From Legionella yabuuchiae (lineage in GTDB: Bacteria > Pseudomonadota > Gammaproteobacteria > Legionellales > Legionellaceae): a stretch of 62,497 nt of DNA. Location of the stretch: NCBI RefSeq assembly GCF_900640115.1, contig NZ_CAAAIW010000016.1:1-62497 (forward strand), in the 5' to 3' direction. The translations under genes and the position numbers were made by a program. Below are positions 54,702-62,497 of the stretch, piece by piece. The notes beneath the pieces are model-generated. The model saw only the letters and a list, made by a program, of their open reading frames with translations. It searched no databases and was not told the origin of the DNA. Each line of letters begins with the position of its first letter. Within the stretch, counting starts at the first letter, position 1.

Positions 54702-54893
54702 TTACTGCGGAATGACGGTTTGATGCTTGTAGGCCCGGTAAATGCAACGAAGCAAATGAAGCGTATCGCGCTTCATATCTTGACCAAGTGTGTATCGATA
54801 TTCTCTTGGAAAATCGCGGGTTACCTCAAACACTCCTAGAACCAACTGATAACTGGCCTTATAAACCGGTAACTCCGTATAGAAAGCCATCAA
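54702..54893 (-). pseudogene. avd: Truncated avd: four-helix-bundle accessory protein of a diversity-generating retroelement
   Basis: 63 residues: FYTELPVYKASYQLVLGVF, PREYRYTLGQDMKRDTLHLL, IYRAY. This is the N-terminal half of Avd-type four-helix-bundle proteins found beside DGR reverse transcriptases, which are normally about 110-130 residues. After IYRAY the sequence leaves the family and stops; IS110 debris follows. It lies 76 bases downstream of, and in the same direction as, a DGR-type variable protein gene, the usual DGR order. Avd binds the reverse transcriptase and template RNA; this fragment is unlikely to work. Confidence 0.65.
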
Positions 54894-54927
54894 TATAAAT
54901 CCAAAACATTCGTCTTTAAAGAAATCA

Positions 54928-54948
54928 TGAGGCAGCTTTGCTGCCTCA
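54928..54948. promoter_or_regulatory. Hairpin downstream of the variable region (possible DGR target hairpin or terminator)
   Basis: A perfect 9-bp stem TGAGGCAGC / GCTGCCTCA with a 3-base loop lies 20 bases after the stop of the variable protein gene and 35 bases after its VRCVR codons. DGR targets often need a short hairpin just behind the variable repeat. On the minus strand it is followed by ATGATTTCTTT, so a weak terminator is an alternative. Confidence 0.5.
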
Positions 54949-54968
54949 AAAGAAAAGGAATAAAGGGG

Positions 54969-56471
54969 CTAAGGGGGAAAATCCCGGACACACCGAACAG
55001 GATGTCCGATGAATTTATTGTTGAGGTCGCCGCTGCTGATACCCGACGGGAACTCCACTTCCCACGCGCTGGCGTTGATGATGTCGATCTGCGACGAACT
55101 CCAGTAAGTCACGGACGAAAACCCGCCAAAATTGCAACTGCCGCCAGGGCAAAGACTGTTAACCACTGCAACCAGGCCGCTTCTTGCGGGTAAATACCAG
55201 TCTGGCGTATTCACACCACCTAGATGGCGACAACCATATGCCGCACATCCAGCTTCAGTGCCGCACCCACCCGCATTAATAATTAAGTCAGTATTATTAG
55301 CGCCAGTACTCTCATTTATACTCGTGCCAGCAACATCCCTACCATCATTCCATTGAGCTGTAAACTCATCTGCTAACAATGTTACTACTTTACCGCTACC
55401 ACCACTTTCTTGAAAAACCAAGCCGTTTAAATACTGGAATGCAATCAAGGTGGTTGGGCTATTGGCGGTATTATCACCGCTTATGGTGATAGTGCAGGGC
55501 GCATAAGGCGTTGGCGAGGTTAACAATAAATCACAACTATCTCCCGGCGCCACACTGGTACAATTGCTGTCATTAACGGACAGATTAGGGCAGCTTGCCT
55601 TGTTGCTGACCGTAATCGCATTGGCATTCACAGCACTGCCTGCATCATTGGTGACTTCTAATGAAAGCGCTGTTCCTGATACTGTAACGACCCGGCTTTG
55701 CTGTACAGGACTGGTGATGCTTATCTGCGGTTGGCTGGTCACCGTCACATTCACATTCACTGTGTTGGTATTGTCTCCTGCAATGGGAATAGCAGTTGGT
55801 CCTTCTTGTGAGCCTGATGCAAAGATAATGGCACAACTCGCTCCAATCGGAAGGCTTGAACCACAGGTGTTGCTTTGTACACTGATGCTGCTGACTCCTG
55901 GAATCTGCGCAACTACATTAGTGGCCGACGTGGGGGAGTCCGCACTGTTGGTAACTGTCACCTCGCCGGTTGAGTTTTCAGCAAACAATAAAGTTGATGG
56001 ATTAACAGTAATTATAGCACTCGCTGACGCATCACTACGGGTGATATTTAATATATTGCCCTGGCTTGGCTGATAGCATTGGAGTAGGTTTGGGCTGCCA
56101 TCTGGATTGGCCAGGCAGAGTGCAGGTCCACCATGAACACCGCCCTGGGGCAAGGCGCTGCCGATGATAGAAAGATTTAAAGTGCAGCTACTACCCACCT
56201 GCCCCTTGGGTGCCAATTGACAAGGTGTGGTTTGTGTAATGCCAGGCATCGGCTGAATCACTAGTTTTTTAGGCTTGCCCGACTGATTCTGTACTATATA
56301 TTGTATGAATGAAGTGCTGCTCTCCGGCACGGTCTGAGTGGGATTACTTCCTGGGGCTGGCATTACGGTCCACAATGGACCGGCTGCGTGGGATGCGGTC
56401 CATATAAAGCAAGAAAGCAGGCCAAGCATTAGCTTGTTCGTTAATCTGTTGTTTTTGACGGTGTGTTGCAT
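54969..56471 (-). CDS. Exported DGR-type variable protein with C-terminal DUF1566/C-type-lectin-like domain
   Basis: 500 residues. A signal peptide (LMLGLLSCFIWTASHAAG) is followed by three to four beta-sandwich segments of about 90 residues (residues 30-350), each with paired Cys and TVTNSADS- or AITVSNKASC-like strands. The C-terminal domain (350-500) starts at YLNGLVFQESGGSGKVV and has WYLPARSGLVAVVNSLCPGG, YWSSSQ and a final PVRCVRDF. This is the layout of Legionella and other DGR target proteins, whose last 40-50 residues vary. No lipobox is evident. The gene is richer in GC than its surroundings, pointing to transfer. Likely surface-exposed ligand-binding protein; ligand unknown. Confidence 0.75.
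   Translation of the reverse strand: MQHTVKNNRLTNKLMLGLLSCFIWTASHAAGPLWTVMPAPGSNPTQTVPESSTSFIQYIVQNQSGKPKKLVIQPMPGITQTTPCQLAPKGQVGSSCTLNLSIIGSALPQGGVHGGPALCLANPDGSPNLLQCYQPSQGNILNITRSDASASAIITVNPSTLLFAENSTGEVTVTNSADSPTSATNVVAQIPGVSSISVQSNTCGSSLPIGASCAIIFASGSQEGPTAIPIAGDNTNTVNVNVTVTSQPQISITSPVQQSRVVTVSGTALSLEVTNDAGSAVNANAITVSNKASCPNLSVNDSNCTSVAPGDSCDLLLTSPTPYAPCTITISGDNTANSPTTLIAFQYLNGLVFQESGGSGKVVTLLADEFTAQWNDGRDVAGTSINESTGANNTDLIINAGGCGTEAGCAAYGCRHLGGVNTPDWYLPARSGLVAVVNSLCPGGSCNFGGFSSVTYWSSSQIDIINASAWEVEFPSGISSGDLNNKFIGHPVRCVRDFPP
54984..55113 (-). other. Candidate DGR variable repeat (VR)
   Basis: The last 43 codons before the stop, covering TYWSSSQ through VRCVR, show the adenine-mutagenesis signature: a run of NNC codons (ATC, GAC, ATC, ATC, AAC, AGC, TTC, ATC, AGC, AGC, GAC, CTC, AAC, TTC, ATC), unusual for this AT-rich genome. 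The invariable 3' end GTTCGGTGTGTCCGG would be the homing-initiation side. No template repeat is found in this window. Confidence 0.6.
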
Positions 56472-56483
56472 GGCTTTCAGTCC

Positions 56484-57230
56484 TTATGCCAGGTAAGTGA
56501 GGTTAAACAAAACGCCATTGGTATACAAATGATCAAGCGCTAGCCCTGAATTCAAGCTTTGGCCTGTCGCACGGCTTAGTGTGCTTTTACCCCAGTCAGC
56601 AAATTCATAGCCCGCACCCACCTGCCAGTGGTCGTTAAGCGCTTTTTGTACGCCGGCACTTAAGGTATAAGTCAACGCGGTTTTCGTCTGGTTGCTGAAA
56701 TTGGCGTTAGGCACTGCTTCAAAAATCCGGGGTGTATTGGTGAAGTCATGGGCGCGGTTAAAACCAACCCCACCACTCGCACCCACCCAGGGCATCAGCC
56801 AATAGCCTTTATCAAGCAGCAACTTGCCTTTTACCGTCAAGCGAGTGTTGCGTACTTTGTATTGGTAGTTGTAATTATCAAACTGGGGGTCGGCATCATC
56901 CCATATCACACCCTGAAGTTTGGCATTACCGGTGGTGGCCACGGCCAGTCCCAGTTGGCCTAGCCATTGGGTGGCCAATGGTTTTTGTAGGCCTAAAAAA
57001 AGCTCGCCTGAGGCGAGTGCGTTGCTGGATTTTCTGGCGACATAGGTTTTTTCAACATCCGGTGCTAGAAAAAACGTCTGCGTCTCACCACCCCTAGCCC
57101 AGACGGGGCCTGCGCTGATAGAGCCTATCCACGACCAGTTTTTTTGGGTTATTGGTCCCATGGTGCCCGCAAAAGACTGGCTGGCCAGCACGCCGGCTGC
57201 GGTAAGTGATAAGAATAACTGGTGTTTCAT
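56484..57230 (-). CDS. Outer membrane beta-barrel protein
   Basis: ATG at 57230 follows an AAGGAG ribosome site; the longer reading is rejected. 248 residues with a signal peptide (QLFLSLTAAGVLASQSFAG). Amphipathic strands (SWIGSISAGPVWARGG, ELFLGLQKPLATQWLGQLGLA, WLMPWVGASGGVGFNRA, DHWQVGAGYEFADWGKS) and the end GVLFNLTYLA fit an eight-strand barrel of the OmpA/opacity type often seen in Legionella. It lies 12 bases upstream of the variable protein gene in the same direction and shares its higher GC, so the two probably form one transferred unit. Confidence 0.75.
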   Translation of the reverse strand: MKHQLFLSLTAAGVLASQSFAGTMGPITQKNWSWIGSISAGPVWARGGETQTFFLAPDVEKTYVARKSSNALASGELFLGLQKPLATQWLGQLGLAVATTGNAKLQGVIWDDADPQFDNYNYQYKVRNTRLTVKGKLLLDKGYWLMPWVGASGGVGFNRAHDFTNTPRIFEAVPNANFSNQTKTALTYTLSAGVQKALNDHWQVGAGYEFADWGKSTLSRATGQSLNSGLALDHLYTNGVLFNLTYLA

Positions 57231-57600
57231 GGGCGCTCCTTGCTGAAGATAGGCTAAAATCGAATGCTGGGTGCTAGATATGGTTCGATTGCTCACCGTT
57301 GGGCGCGATCGTTGCTTGACCCCTAACCCTAGCCCATCATTCCTTGCACCCGCAATCCTGTGTTTTTACTTAAACGTTTGTGTGCTGAAGAGACACGTCA
57401 GAGTATACTATGCCAGTGATGGTTTTGATGTCAAAAATTTCCTCCAATTTTCATGCCCTTTGTTAAATCAAATTGATTTATTTATACCACATGATTGCGA
57501 ACCCATTTGACATCACATCTCTCAACAGTTGGTTTTATGGCCAACGCCGCGATATGCTATTCATGGTGGATGTTTTTTGTATTGAAGCATCTTGATCCTG
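57231..57600. other. Intergenic region upstream of the barrel gene
   Basis: The right 180 bases are AT-rich, the left part GC-rich. No gene with a credible ribosome site or protein-like composition is seen. It presumably holds the promoter for the barrel/variable protein pair on the minus strand and the border with the IS3 remnant. Confidence 0.4.
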
Positions 57601-57623
57601 CCTCGAAAAACCGGACACCAACA

Positions 57624-58490
57624 TTATGCAGCCATTCCAAAATTGCTGGGAGTTTGAAACCCTAGAGATGAATGGATGCGTTTGCGATTGTAAAACACTT
57701 CAATGTAATCGAATAGAGCTAATTGAGCCTCTTTTCTAGTTTTAAAAGTAACCCCGTAAATCGCTTCAATTTTCAAGGTATGAAAAAAGCTTTCCATGAC
57801 CGCATTATCATAACAGTTACCTGAGCCACTCATGGAGCAAACAAAGCCATGCTTTTTAAGAAGGAATTGATAAGCATTACAACATTATTGAGAGCCTCTA
57901 TCGGAATGATGAATAACCCCTTTAGGTGGATTGTTGCGGTGGATAGCCATAACTAAAGCCTTCTCAACAAGCCAGTAACCGGGCGTGTTCCCATGCTCCA
58001 ACCTACAATTTTTCGATTATATAAATCGATTACGGTGGCTAAATACCGCCATCCTTCATCAGTATGGATGTAGGTAATGTCAGAAGCCCAGGAAATATTG
58101 GCAGCAATAGGATTAAATTGTCTTCCCAGTAAGTTCTCCGCAACAGGCTTTGAGTGGCGACTGTCTGTGGTCACTTTAAATCGTCTTGCCGCTTTAGGCT
58201 TCAATCCTTCTTGTTGCATAAGCCACTTTATCCGAGCTTTCCCATGATATTTTCCTTGCTTACGTAATGCTTGCTGCAAGCGTGGTATACCATAAGTTTG
58301 GCGCGACTCGTCAAACTTATGCCGCAGAATTTCTGACAAAAGCTTATCTTTCTGTTGGCGAGGTCTAACTCTTCCTTTTAGCCATATAATAGAGATTATT
58401 TTCTGCTACCCCTAGCTCTCTTGCCACTTGTCTCAAAGTCTTTTCGCTTTGCTCTAACAATTCAATAACTTTAATAAGGTGTACGGCTAA
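57624..58490 (-). pseudogene. IS3 family insertion sequence remnant (orfA fragment and broken orfB)
   Basis: Read on the minus strand: orfA debris (LLEQSEKTLRQVARELGV, near 58390-58470) is followed by orfB from about 58339. orfB has a HTH_21-like segment (KFDESRQTYGIPRLQQAL) and the integrase core: SDITYIHTDEGWRYLA (first Asp), then HHSDRGSQ (second Asp) and AVMESFFHTLKIE (Glu), ending YNRKRIHSSLG. A frameshift near 57966 and a TAA in place of the Tyr codon after GSQ (about 57880) break orfB. The terminal repeats were not established; the element spans about 57600-58520. Confidence 0.85.
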
Positions 58491-58520
58491 TCGAGGTAGG
58501 ATCAAAGATAACGAACTTTG

Positions 58521-58873
58521 ATTTAAGTACAGCATTTATGAATCGATTTAGGGGGTAAATCCGCCAATTTAAATTCGTTCAGAAAGTGTTCACAAACCCA
58601 TCGTTTTTAAGACTCAAACTATTTTGAGAAATCTCTTACAAATGCTCGCTCTCTTTTCATCATGACTTATTTATGGGCTTTGATAAACTGTTTTTGTGAG
58701 GATAATAGAGATTGTTAAATATGGACTATTTTGAATCAGGGATGAATCAAGCCGCAAGGAACGCGGCATAATCCTCCAATGTTTAATTAAATTTTGAATT
58801 TTCACTCTTTCTAATTACAAGCACTTCCCTAAGCTATTTCTCTCTATCGAGTCCATAGGTTTGAGTTTTTAAT
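58521..58873. other. Intergenic stretch between IS3 and IS4 remnants
   Basis: About 350 bases with many stops in all frames. On the minus strand weak protein-like pieces occur (KRWVCEHFLNEFKLADLPP near 58560-58610), possibly transposon debris, but I cannot assign them. Confidence 0.3.
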
Positions 58874-58923
58874 CTCTGTACATGACAAAAAAACCTGTCA
58901 TGCCCGCGCAGGCGGGCAACCAT
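58874..58923. repeat. Left copy of a 50-bp inverted repeat with REP-like core
   Basis: CTCTGTACATGAC, a run of seven A, then CCTGTCATGCCCGCGCAGG and CGGGCAACCAT. The reverse complement, with one A fewer, is at 59539-59587. The core GCCCGCGCAGGCGGGC is itself palindromic. The two copies enclose IS4 and GIY-YIG fragments. Confidence 0.85.
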
Positions 58924-59008
58924 TTCTGGCTTGGCACTGAAGTAACTTAAGATAACTCGCTGCCATAGAATGAAAATCATATAATCTCGATCGTCAAAAG
59001 GAGGTTAT

Positions 59009-59372
59009 ATGGAGTGTATCAGCGAGTTGAAGGATAGTTTAAATATGTATTTTGGCTGGAACAAGGCGAGAATGACATGTTTTGTAACTATGTTGCTTGC
59101 ATTGCTTGCTACGCGTACAGTTAATTTAAACAAATTGGCTTGTGTTGTATTCAGTGACGCCCTCCAAGCGTCAAGGTACCGTAGAATACAACGATTTTTT
59201 CCGAATTTTCTTTGGATTACCATCAAATAGCAGGATTTATTTTTAAATTGTTTTTTGTGAGTGGTGGGCAATGGTATTTAAGCATGGATCGAACCAATTG
59301 GCATTGGGGAAAATCAGACATCAATATTTTAATGCTCGGCATTGTTTTCAAAGGAACGGCCATCCCAATTTA
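59009..59372 (+). pseudogene. IS4 family transposase, N-terminal remnant with frameshift
   Basis: ATG with AAGGAGG upstream begins MECISELKDSLNMYFGWNKA and RYRRIQRFF, the typical N-terminus of one IS4 subgroup. After a frameshift near 59200 the sequence continues in another frame as YHQIAGFIFKLFF and WYLSMDRTNWHWGKSDINI (the first catalytic Asp region), LGIVFKGTAIPI, then stops at 59372. The rest of the transposase is gone. Confidence 0.75.
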
Positions 59373-59380
59373 AAAGTACA

Positions 59381-59535
59381 AAGTTCATCATTTGGTTTAT
59401 TATGAAATTCATTCTGATGTCTACGAAGCAATAACCAGAGAAAAACGCATCAAGAAGTGGAACCTACAATGGAAAATAAACCTTATCGAGCAAAACAACC
59501 CCCAGTGGCTTGATTTGGGCATTGGATTATTTTGA
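59381..59535 (+). pseudogene. GIY-YIG nuclease family protein, C-terminal remnant
   Basis: The frame reads HHLVYYEIHSDVYEAITREK, RIKKWNLQWKINLIEQNNPQW and LDLG before the stop at 59533-59535. This is the conserved C-terminal half of small GIY-YIG proteins (UPF0213-like); the N-terminal GIY-YIG motif is missing. It lies between the IS4 remnant and the right copy of the inverted repeat. Confidence 0.7.
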
Positions 59536-59538
59536 TGG

Positions 59539-59587
59539 ATGGTTGCCCGCCTGCGCGGGCATGACAGGTTTTTTGTCATGTACAGAG
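59539..59587. repeat. Right copy of the 50-bp inverted repeat with REP-like core
   Basis: Reverse complement of 58874-58923 (ATGGTTGCCCGCCTGCGCGG, then GCATGACAGG, six T and GTCATGTACAGAG). It ends nine bases before the stop codon of the SAHH-like gene. Confidence 0.85.
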
Positions 59588-59595
59588 CTGTATAC

Positions 59596-60963
59596 TTATA
59601 CTTTCTTACTGCAACGAGCATCAATTCTTCCCATTGGTACAGCTTTAATTCCAGAAACCATTGGCATCACACCTAAAGATTCTTTTTCAATCAATTTAAC
59701 GCTTTTGAACAACCCTGGTATTTCATTTTCAGATAAACGCTCGTTTGACCAACTGGAAACAATTGTTTTTTGAATATCAGCTGAAAGCTTAAATAAATCA
59801 TTTTGAAAATCATTATAGCCTTGTCGCATTTTTATTGCATCAATAACCCCACCAATAACTAAAGCCCTGGTTAGCTGAATATCTCTGGCTGGAACTGATT
59901 CACCACTATCATCAAAGTTTACTGGGAAACCACCATTAACAAGAACAATCTTTCCGTCATTTTTAGTATTAAATATTACGTCGCTAAATAATTGATCCTG
60001 GGAAAAATCTCTATCTTTTGTTACTTCTTTTAATAACGATAAAAACTCTTTATCTTCCGAGGAACAACTTAGAAAAACCTTTGATCCTTGTGTTTCAACA
60101 ATTGAATGAACGATGTTAAGTGTTATATCTGTTCCTGTACAACCAAAAATATAATCAGACTTTTCAATAATATCCTCAAGGGAAACATTATCGGAAATCA
60201 AATAATTTTTATCGTAAACCAAAACCTGTTTACCTTGGTTTTTTAGCACGCTTGCTACTGACTTACCGATCGCTCCATAACCAACAACAGCGCAAATTTT
60301 TTCTTTAGAAATGGTTTTGATAATTGACCCAACTTTGAAAGAAACAGCATCAGCAATTAAGGGTGATTCCAGTAAACGTTTGGCTGCACAACCAGCGACA
60401 TTGATAATGGGGATATCAGGTTTGTTCTCTAATGTATACCCCATAGTTCCAGCCGTTGTTTTTTCAATGCCAATTATTCGATAAGAACTTTTTATTGTTT
60501 GTGGTATTGATTGTATTGCATGACCACCATGATCTAAAACCAAAATATCTTTAATGCCATCATCCATATGTTTTTCAACAAGGGTCCATAAGTGATTTAT
60601 ATCTGATTGAAAAGCACGCTTGTATTCACCAAATCCAATCTGATCTGATGAGTCGATATAAGTAATCCCTAAAGCCTTCAAATGTTTTACAACCGCTTTG
60701 TTTTCAGAGTAACTTTTACCTAAAATGTAAATATACGCAGGTTTTGCACCTAACATTAGCAAACTATTAATGACATTAATGGAGGTTTGAAGTGCATGAT
60801 GAACATAGACAATAACTGTATTTTTAAGGGGTTCTTGTCTTAAAAAATGCTGATTTTCTTTTAATAAATTATCTACAACAGGCAAATTTGTCATATGGTT
60901 ACTATTAAGAGATTGAGAAATACGAGGTTGGTTATGAAAGCAAGTAAGAATCATATTACGCAT
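59596..60963 (-). CDS. S-adenosylhomocysteine-hydrolase-like NAD-binding protein
   Basis: 455 residues. A central Rossmann segment VVGYGAIGKSVASVLKNQG and LVYDKNYL, followed by IIEKSDYIFGCTGTDI, matches the NAD domain of adenosylhomocysteinase (compare VxGYGxVGxG and CTGxxD). The N-terminal half has DDGIKDILVLDHGGHAIQ and GIEKTTAGTMGY, which echo DDGGDL and EETTTG of true AhcY. The usual substrate segment NDSVTKSKFDN is not recognisable (IPIINVAGCAAKRLLESPLI instead). It is probably a paralogue with a changed substrate rather than AhcY. It is divergent from a hybrid histidine kinase gene over 74 bases, suggesting common control. Confidence 0.65.
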   Translation of the reverse strand: MRNMILTCFHNQPRISQSLNSNHMTNLPVVDNLLKENQHFLRQEPLKNTVIVYVHHALQTSINVINSLLMLGAKPAYIYILGKSYSENKAVVKHLKALGITYIDSSDQIGFGEYKRAFQSDINHLWTLVEKHMDDGIKDILVLDHGGHAIQSIPQTIKSSYRIIGIEKTTAGTMGYTLENKPDIPIINVAGCAAKRLLESPLIADAVSFKVGSIIKTISKEKICAVVGYGAIGKSVASVLKNQGKQVLVYDKNYLISDNVSLEDIIEKSDYIFGCTGTDITLNIVHSIVETQGSKVFLSCSSEDKEFLSLLKEVTKDRDFSQDQLFSDVIFNTKNDGKIVLVNGGFPVNFDDSGESVPARDIQLTRALVIGGVIDAIKMRQGYNDFQNDLFKLSADIQKTIVSSWSNERLSENEIPGLFKSVKLIEKESLGVMPMVSGIKAVPMGRIDARCSKKV

Positions 60964-61037
60964 TCCTTTGTCACTATGTAAAGAGAAAGAGCATTATAAC
61001 AAACCAATAGGCCAACAACAACACAAAAGGGAGCATT

Positions 61038-62497
61038 TTGAAACAGGAAGATCGTAAAAGCAGTACAACTTCTAACATAGAAATAGAAAAAGAGAACAGG
61101 CAGTTAAAGCTTGACAATCAAAAGCTTATTAGTCTGCTTGATCAACTTCCTGGCGATATTTATTGGAAAGATTTAAATGGTGTCTGGCTAGGGGTAAATA
61201 ACAAAGGTATGGAATCACTTAAAAGCATGAAAGTGGCCAACCAAAAGTCTGATGTTATCGGAAAAACAGATTATGAATTATTTACTAAAGAAACCGCTGA
61301 CCGATTCAGCGAAAATGATCTAACAGTGATTGAAACAAAAAAACCCGTATCTAACGAAGAACGAAACACCCTTCAAGATGGAACCATAATTGAACAACTC
61401 TCGGTAAAAAGCCCCCTGTTTGATGAAAATGGTGAAGTCATAGGTATTATGGGTAATACCATAGATATCACTAAGCTAAAAAATACAGAGCAAGAACTAA
61501 AGCTGGCAAAAGAAAAAGCCGAGGTTGCCAACCGCGCCAAAAGCGAATTTATCGCCAACATGAGTCATGATATTAGAACGCCACTATCGGGCATCATTGG
61601 CATATCTAGCATCTTAGAAGATGAGGCAAAAGACGACGGTATTAAAGAATACGCGCACATGCTAAACATCAGCGGCGAGCAATTGTTATCGCTTTTAAAC
61701 GCGGTGTTAGAGCTGGTCTCAGCCAAGTCATTAGGCAAGAAAAAACTCAATCTGAAATCGTTTAGCATCAAAGAAATGTTAAACAACCTCTTTGAGCTAG
61801 AACTTCCCTCTCTTAAACTCAAAGACATTGATTTTAAACTGGATGTGGGGCCCAATATGCCCGATGTTGTCCTTTCTGACAAAGAAAAAGTGTATCGGAT
61901 TTTATTAAATATCTTATCCAACGCCATTAAATTTACTCATTACGGTCGAATTACCATTCAAGTGAATTTAGTCGAGGAACAGGAAGAAGACATCAAACTG
62001 TGCTTCAAAGTCATTGATACCGGCATTGGCATTCCTGAAGAGGACATCCATAAAGTCTTTGACCAGTTTTATCGCTCCACCTCGTCTTATGAAGGTAATT
62101 TTGATGGCTATGGGATTGGCTTGCACATCGTACGCGATTACCTTGAGAAACTTCATGGACGTGTTGAAATTCAAAGCGAGGAAGGGAAAGGTACCACCAT
62201 CGCCTTAACCATTCCAATGAAAAAAGCTTCTGCCACGAAGATAAGTGGCGTTGAACCAGAGACTGCCCTGCCTCAAAAACAATCTTATTCCAACCTTGAA
62301 ATCACCCCTGAGAATGAAAGTGCGTTTGTGCTTTTAGTCGAAGACAATTTTATCGCTCGTAAAATTGCTTCTGACGTATTGACCAAAGCTGGCTGTCGCG
62401 TTATGCAGGCGGAAACATCAACGAAAGCTTATGAACTAGCTCAGAGCCACCGTTTTGATTTTATTCTAACCGATATTGGGCTGCCGGATTTCTCAGG
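61038..62497 (+). CDS. PAS-domain hybrid sensor histidine kinase, 3' end outside the window
   Basis: TTG at 61038 follows AAGGGAG (61027-61033); no in-frame ATG lies before the PAS domain. Visible 486 residues: a short coiled coil, PAS domain (about 35-150: [28 protein letters not shown]), HisKA with His177 in [15 protein letters not shown], HATPase with [24 protein letters not shown] and GYGIGLHIV, then a receiver domain starting [15 protein letters not shown] with phospho-acceptor Asp479 in ILTDIGLPD. There is no membrane segment, so it is a cytoplasmic sensor. The remaining part may hold further phosphorelay domains. It shares its promoter region with the SAHH-like gene. Confidence 0.88.
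   Translation, partial: MKQEDRKSSTTSNIEIEKENRQLKLDNQKLISLLDQLPGDIYWKDLNGVWLGVNNKGMESLKSMKVANQKSDVIGKTDYELFTKETADRFSENDLTVIETKKPVSNEERNTLQDGTIIEQLSVKSPLFDENGEVIGIMGNTIDITKLKNTEQELKLAKEKAEVANRAKSEFIANMSHDIRTPLSGIIGISSILEDEAKDDGIKEYAHMLNISGEQLLSLLNAVLELVSAKSLGKKKLNLKSFSIKEMLNNLFELELPSLKLKDIDFKLDVGPNMPDVVLSDKEKVYRILLNILSNAIKFTHYGRITIQVNLVEEQEEDIKLCFKVIDTGIGIPEEDIHKVFDQFYRSTSSYEGNFDGYGIGLHIVRDYLEKLHGRVEIQSEEGKGTTIALTIPMKKASATKISGVEPETALPQKQSYSNLEITPENESAFVLLVEDNFIARKIASDVLTKAGCRVMQAETSTKAYELAQSHRFDFILTDIGLPDFS

Noticed and set aside
54600-54969. DGR template repeat expected near avd
   Set aside because: I compared the region downstream of the variable gene with its last 130 bases and saw no second, adenine-rich copy.
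57271-57510. 79-residue frame upstream of the barrel gene
   Set aside because: No ribosome site, overlaps the probable promoter region and has no protein-like signature.
61373-62217. Antisense frames opposite the histidine kinase
   Set aside because: The plus strand holds a continuous PAS-HisKA-HATPase-receiver reading frame from 61038; the antisense frames are shadows.

Overview
The window (62.5 kb, roughly 40% GC, densely coded) looks like chromosome of a gammaproteobacterium of the order Legionellales, most likely Legionella or a close relative. The basis is inference from several genes: a major-outer-membrane-protein of the Legionella OMP type (7519-8586), a eukaryote-like protein kinase (6131-7315), a CE-clan Ulp1-like cysteine protease (49703-50881), a repeat protein with a PKKKRK nuclear-localisation-like motif (1-3240), a remnant of a diversity-generating retroelement, and housekeeping clusters (radC / coaBC-dut-algC, rdgB, argE, phaC, lplT-aas) in a gammaproteobacterial style. 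Species cannot be fixed from the sequence alone.

Layout. 1-8.6 kb: accessory genes: a 5'-truncated SF1 helicase-like protein carrying eleven exact 49-residue repeats, two small unknown genes, ArgE-like deacetylase, GNAT acetyltransferase, Ser/Thr kinase and the OMP. 8.7-28.7 kb: a long co-directional block: alpha/beta hydrolase and membrane-anchored endonuclease/exonuclease/phosphatase, then seven tightly spaced or overlapping genes built around CapC/PgsC-like and CapB/PgsB-like proteins. The block also encodes a CHASE2 sensor, a putative poly-gamma-glutamate-hydrolase-like enzyme, two large exported proteins and a candidate outer-membrane protein. This is the most interesting part: it resembles a poly-gamma-glutamate (or other amide-linked polymer) synthesis and export machine, but it has no CapA and its CapB and CapC are giant fusions. 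28.7-43.7 kb: housekeeping (rdgB, TPR-methyltransferase, DUF2490 protein, algC, dut, coaBC, radC, osmC, phaC, a tiny Cys-rich lipoprotein, lplT-aas fusion, dus). 43.7-53.7 kb: accessory, with duplicated CAP-domain and flippase genes, two paralogous small Cys-rich secreted proteins, two MFS transporters, the CE-clan protease and a DUF4442 gene cut short by a dispersed palindromic repeat. 53.8-59.6 kb: mobile and decaying DNA: IS110, IS3, IS4 and GIY-YIG remnants and a higher-GC insert holding a DGR-type variable protein with a truncated avd, but no reverse transcriptase or template repeat. 59.6 kb to the end: an S-adenosylhomocysteine-hydrolase-like protein divergent from a hybrid histidine kinase that runs off the window.

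A palindromic, MITE-like repeat with termini starting TATACCCGTAATCTTTCAAA is scattered in complete and decayed copies (3248, 36629, 43722, 45874, 47888, 48314, 53105), mostly directly behind genes and in one case inside one. No rRNA, tRNA or CRISPR array was recognised.
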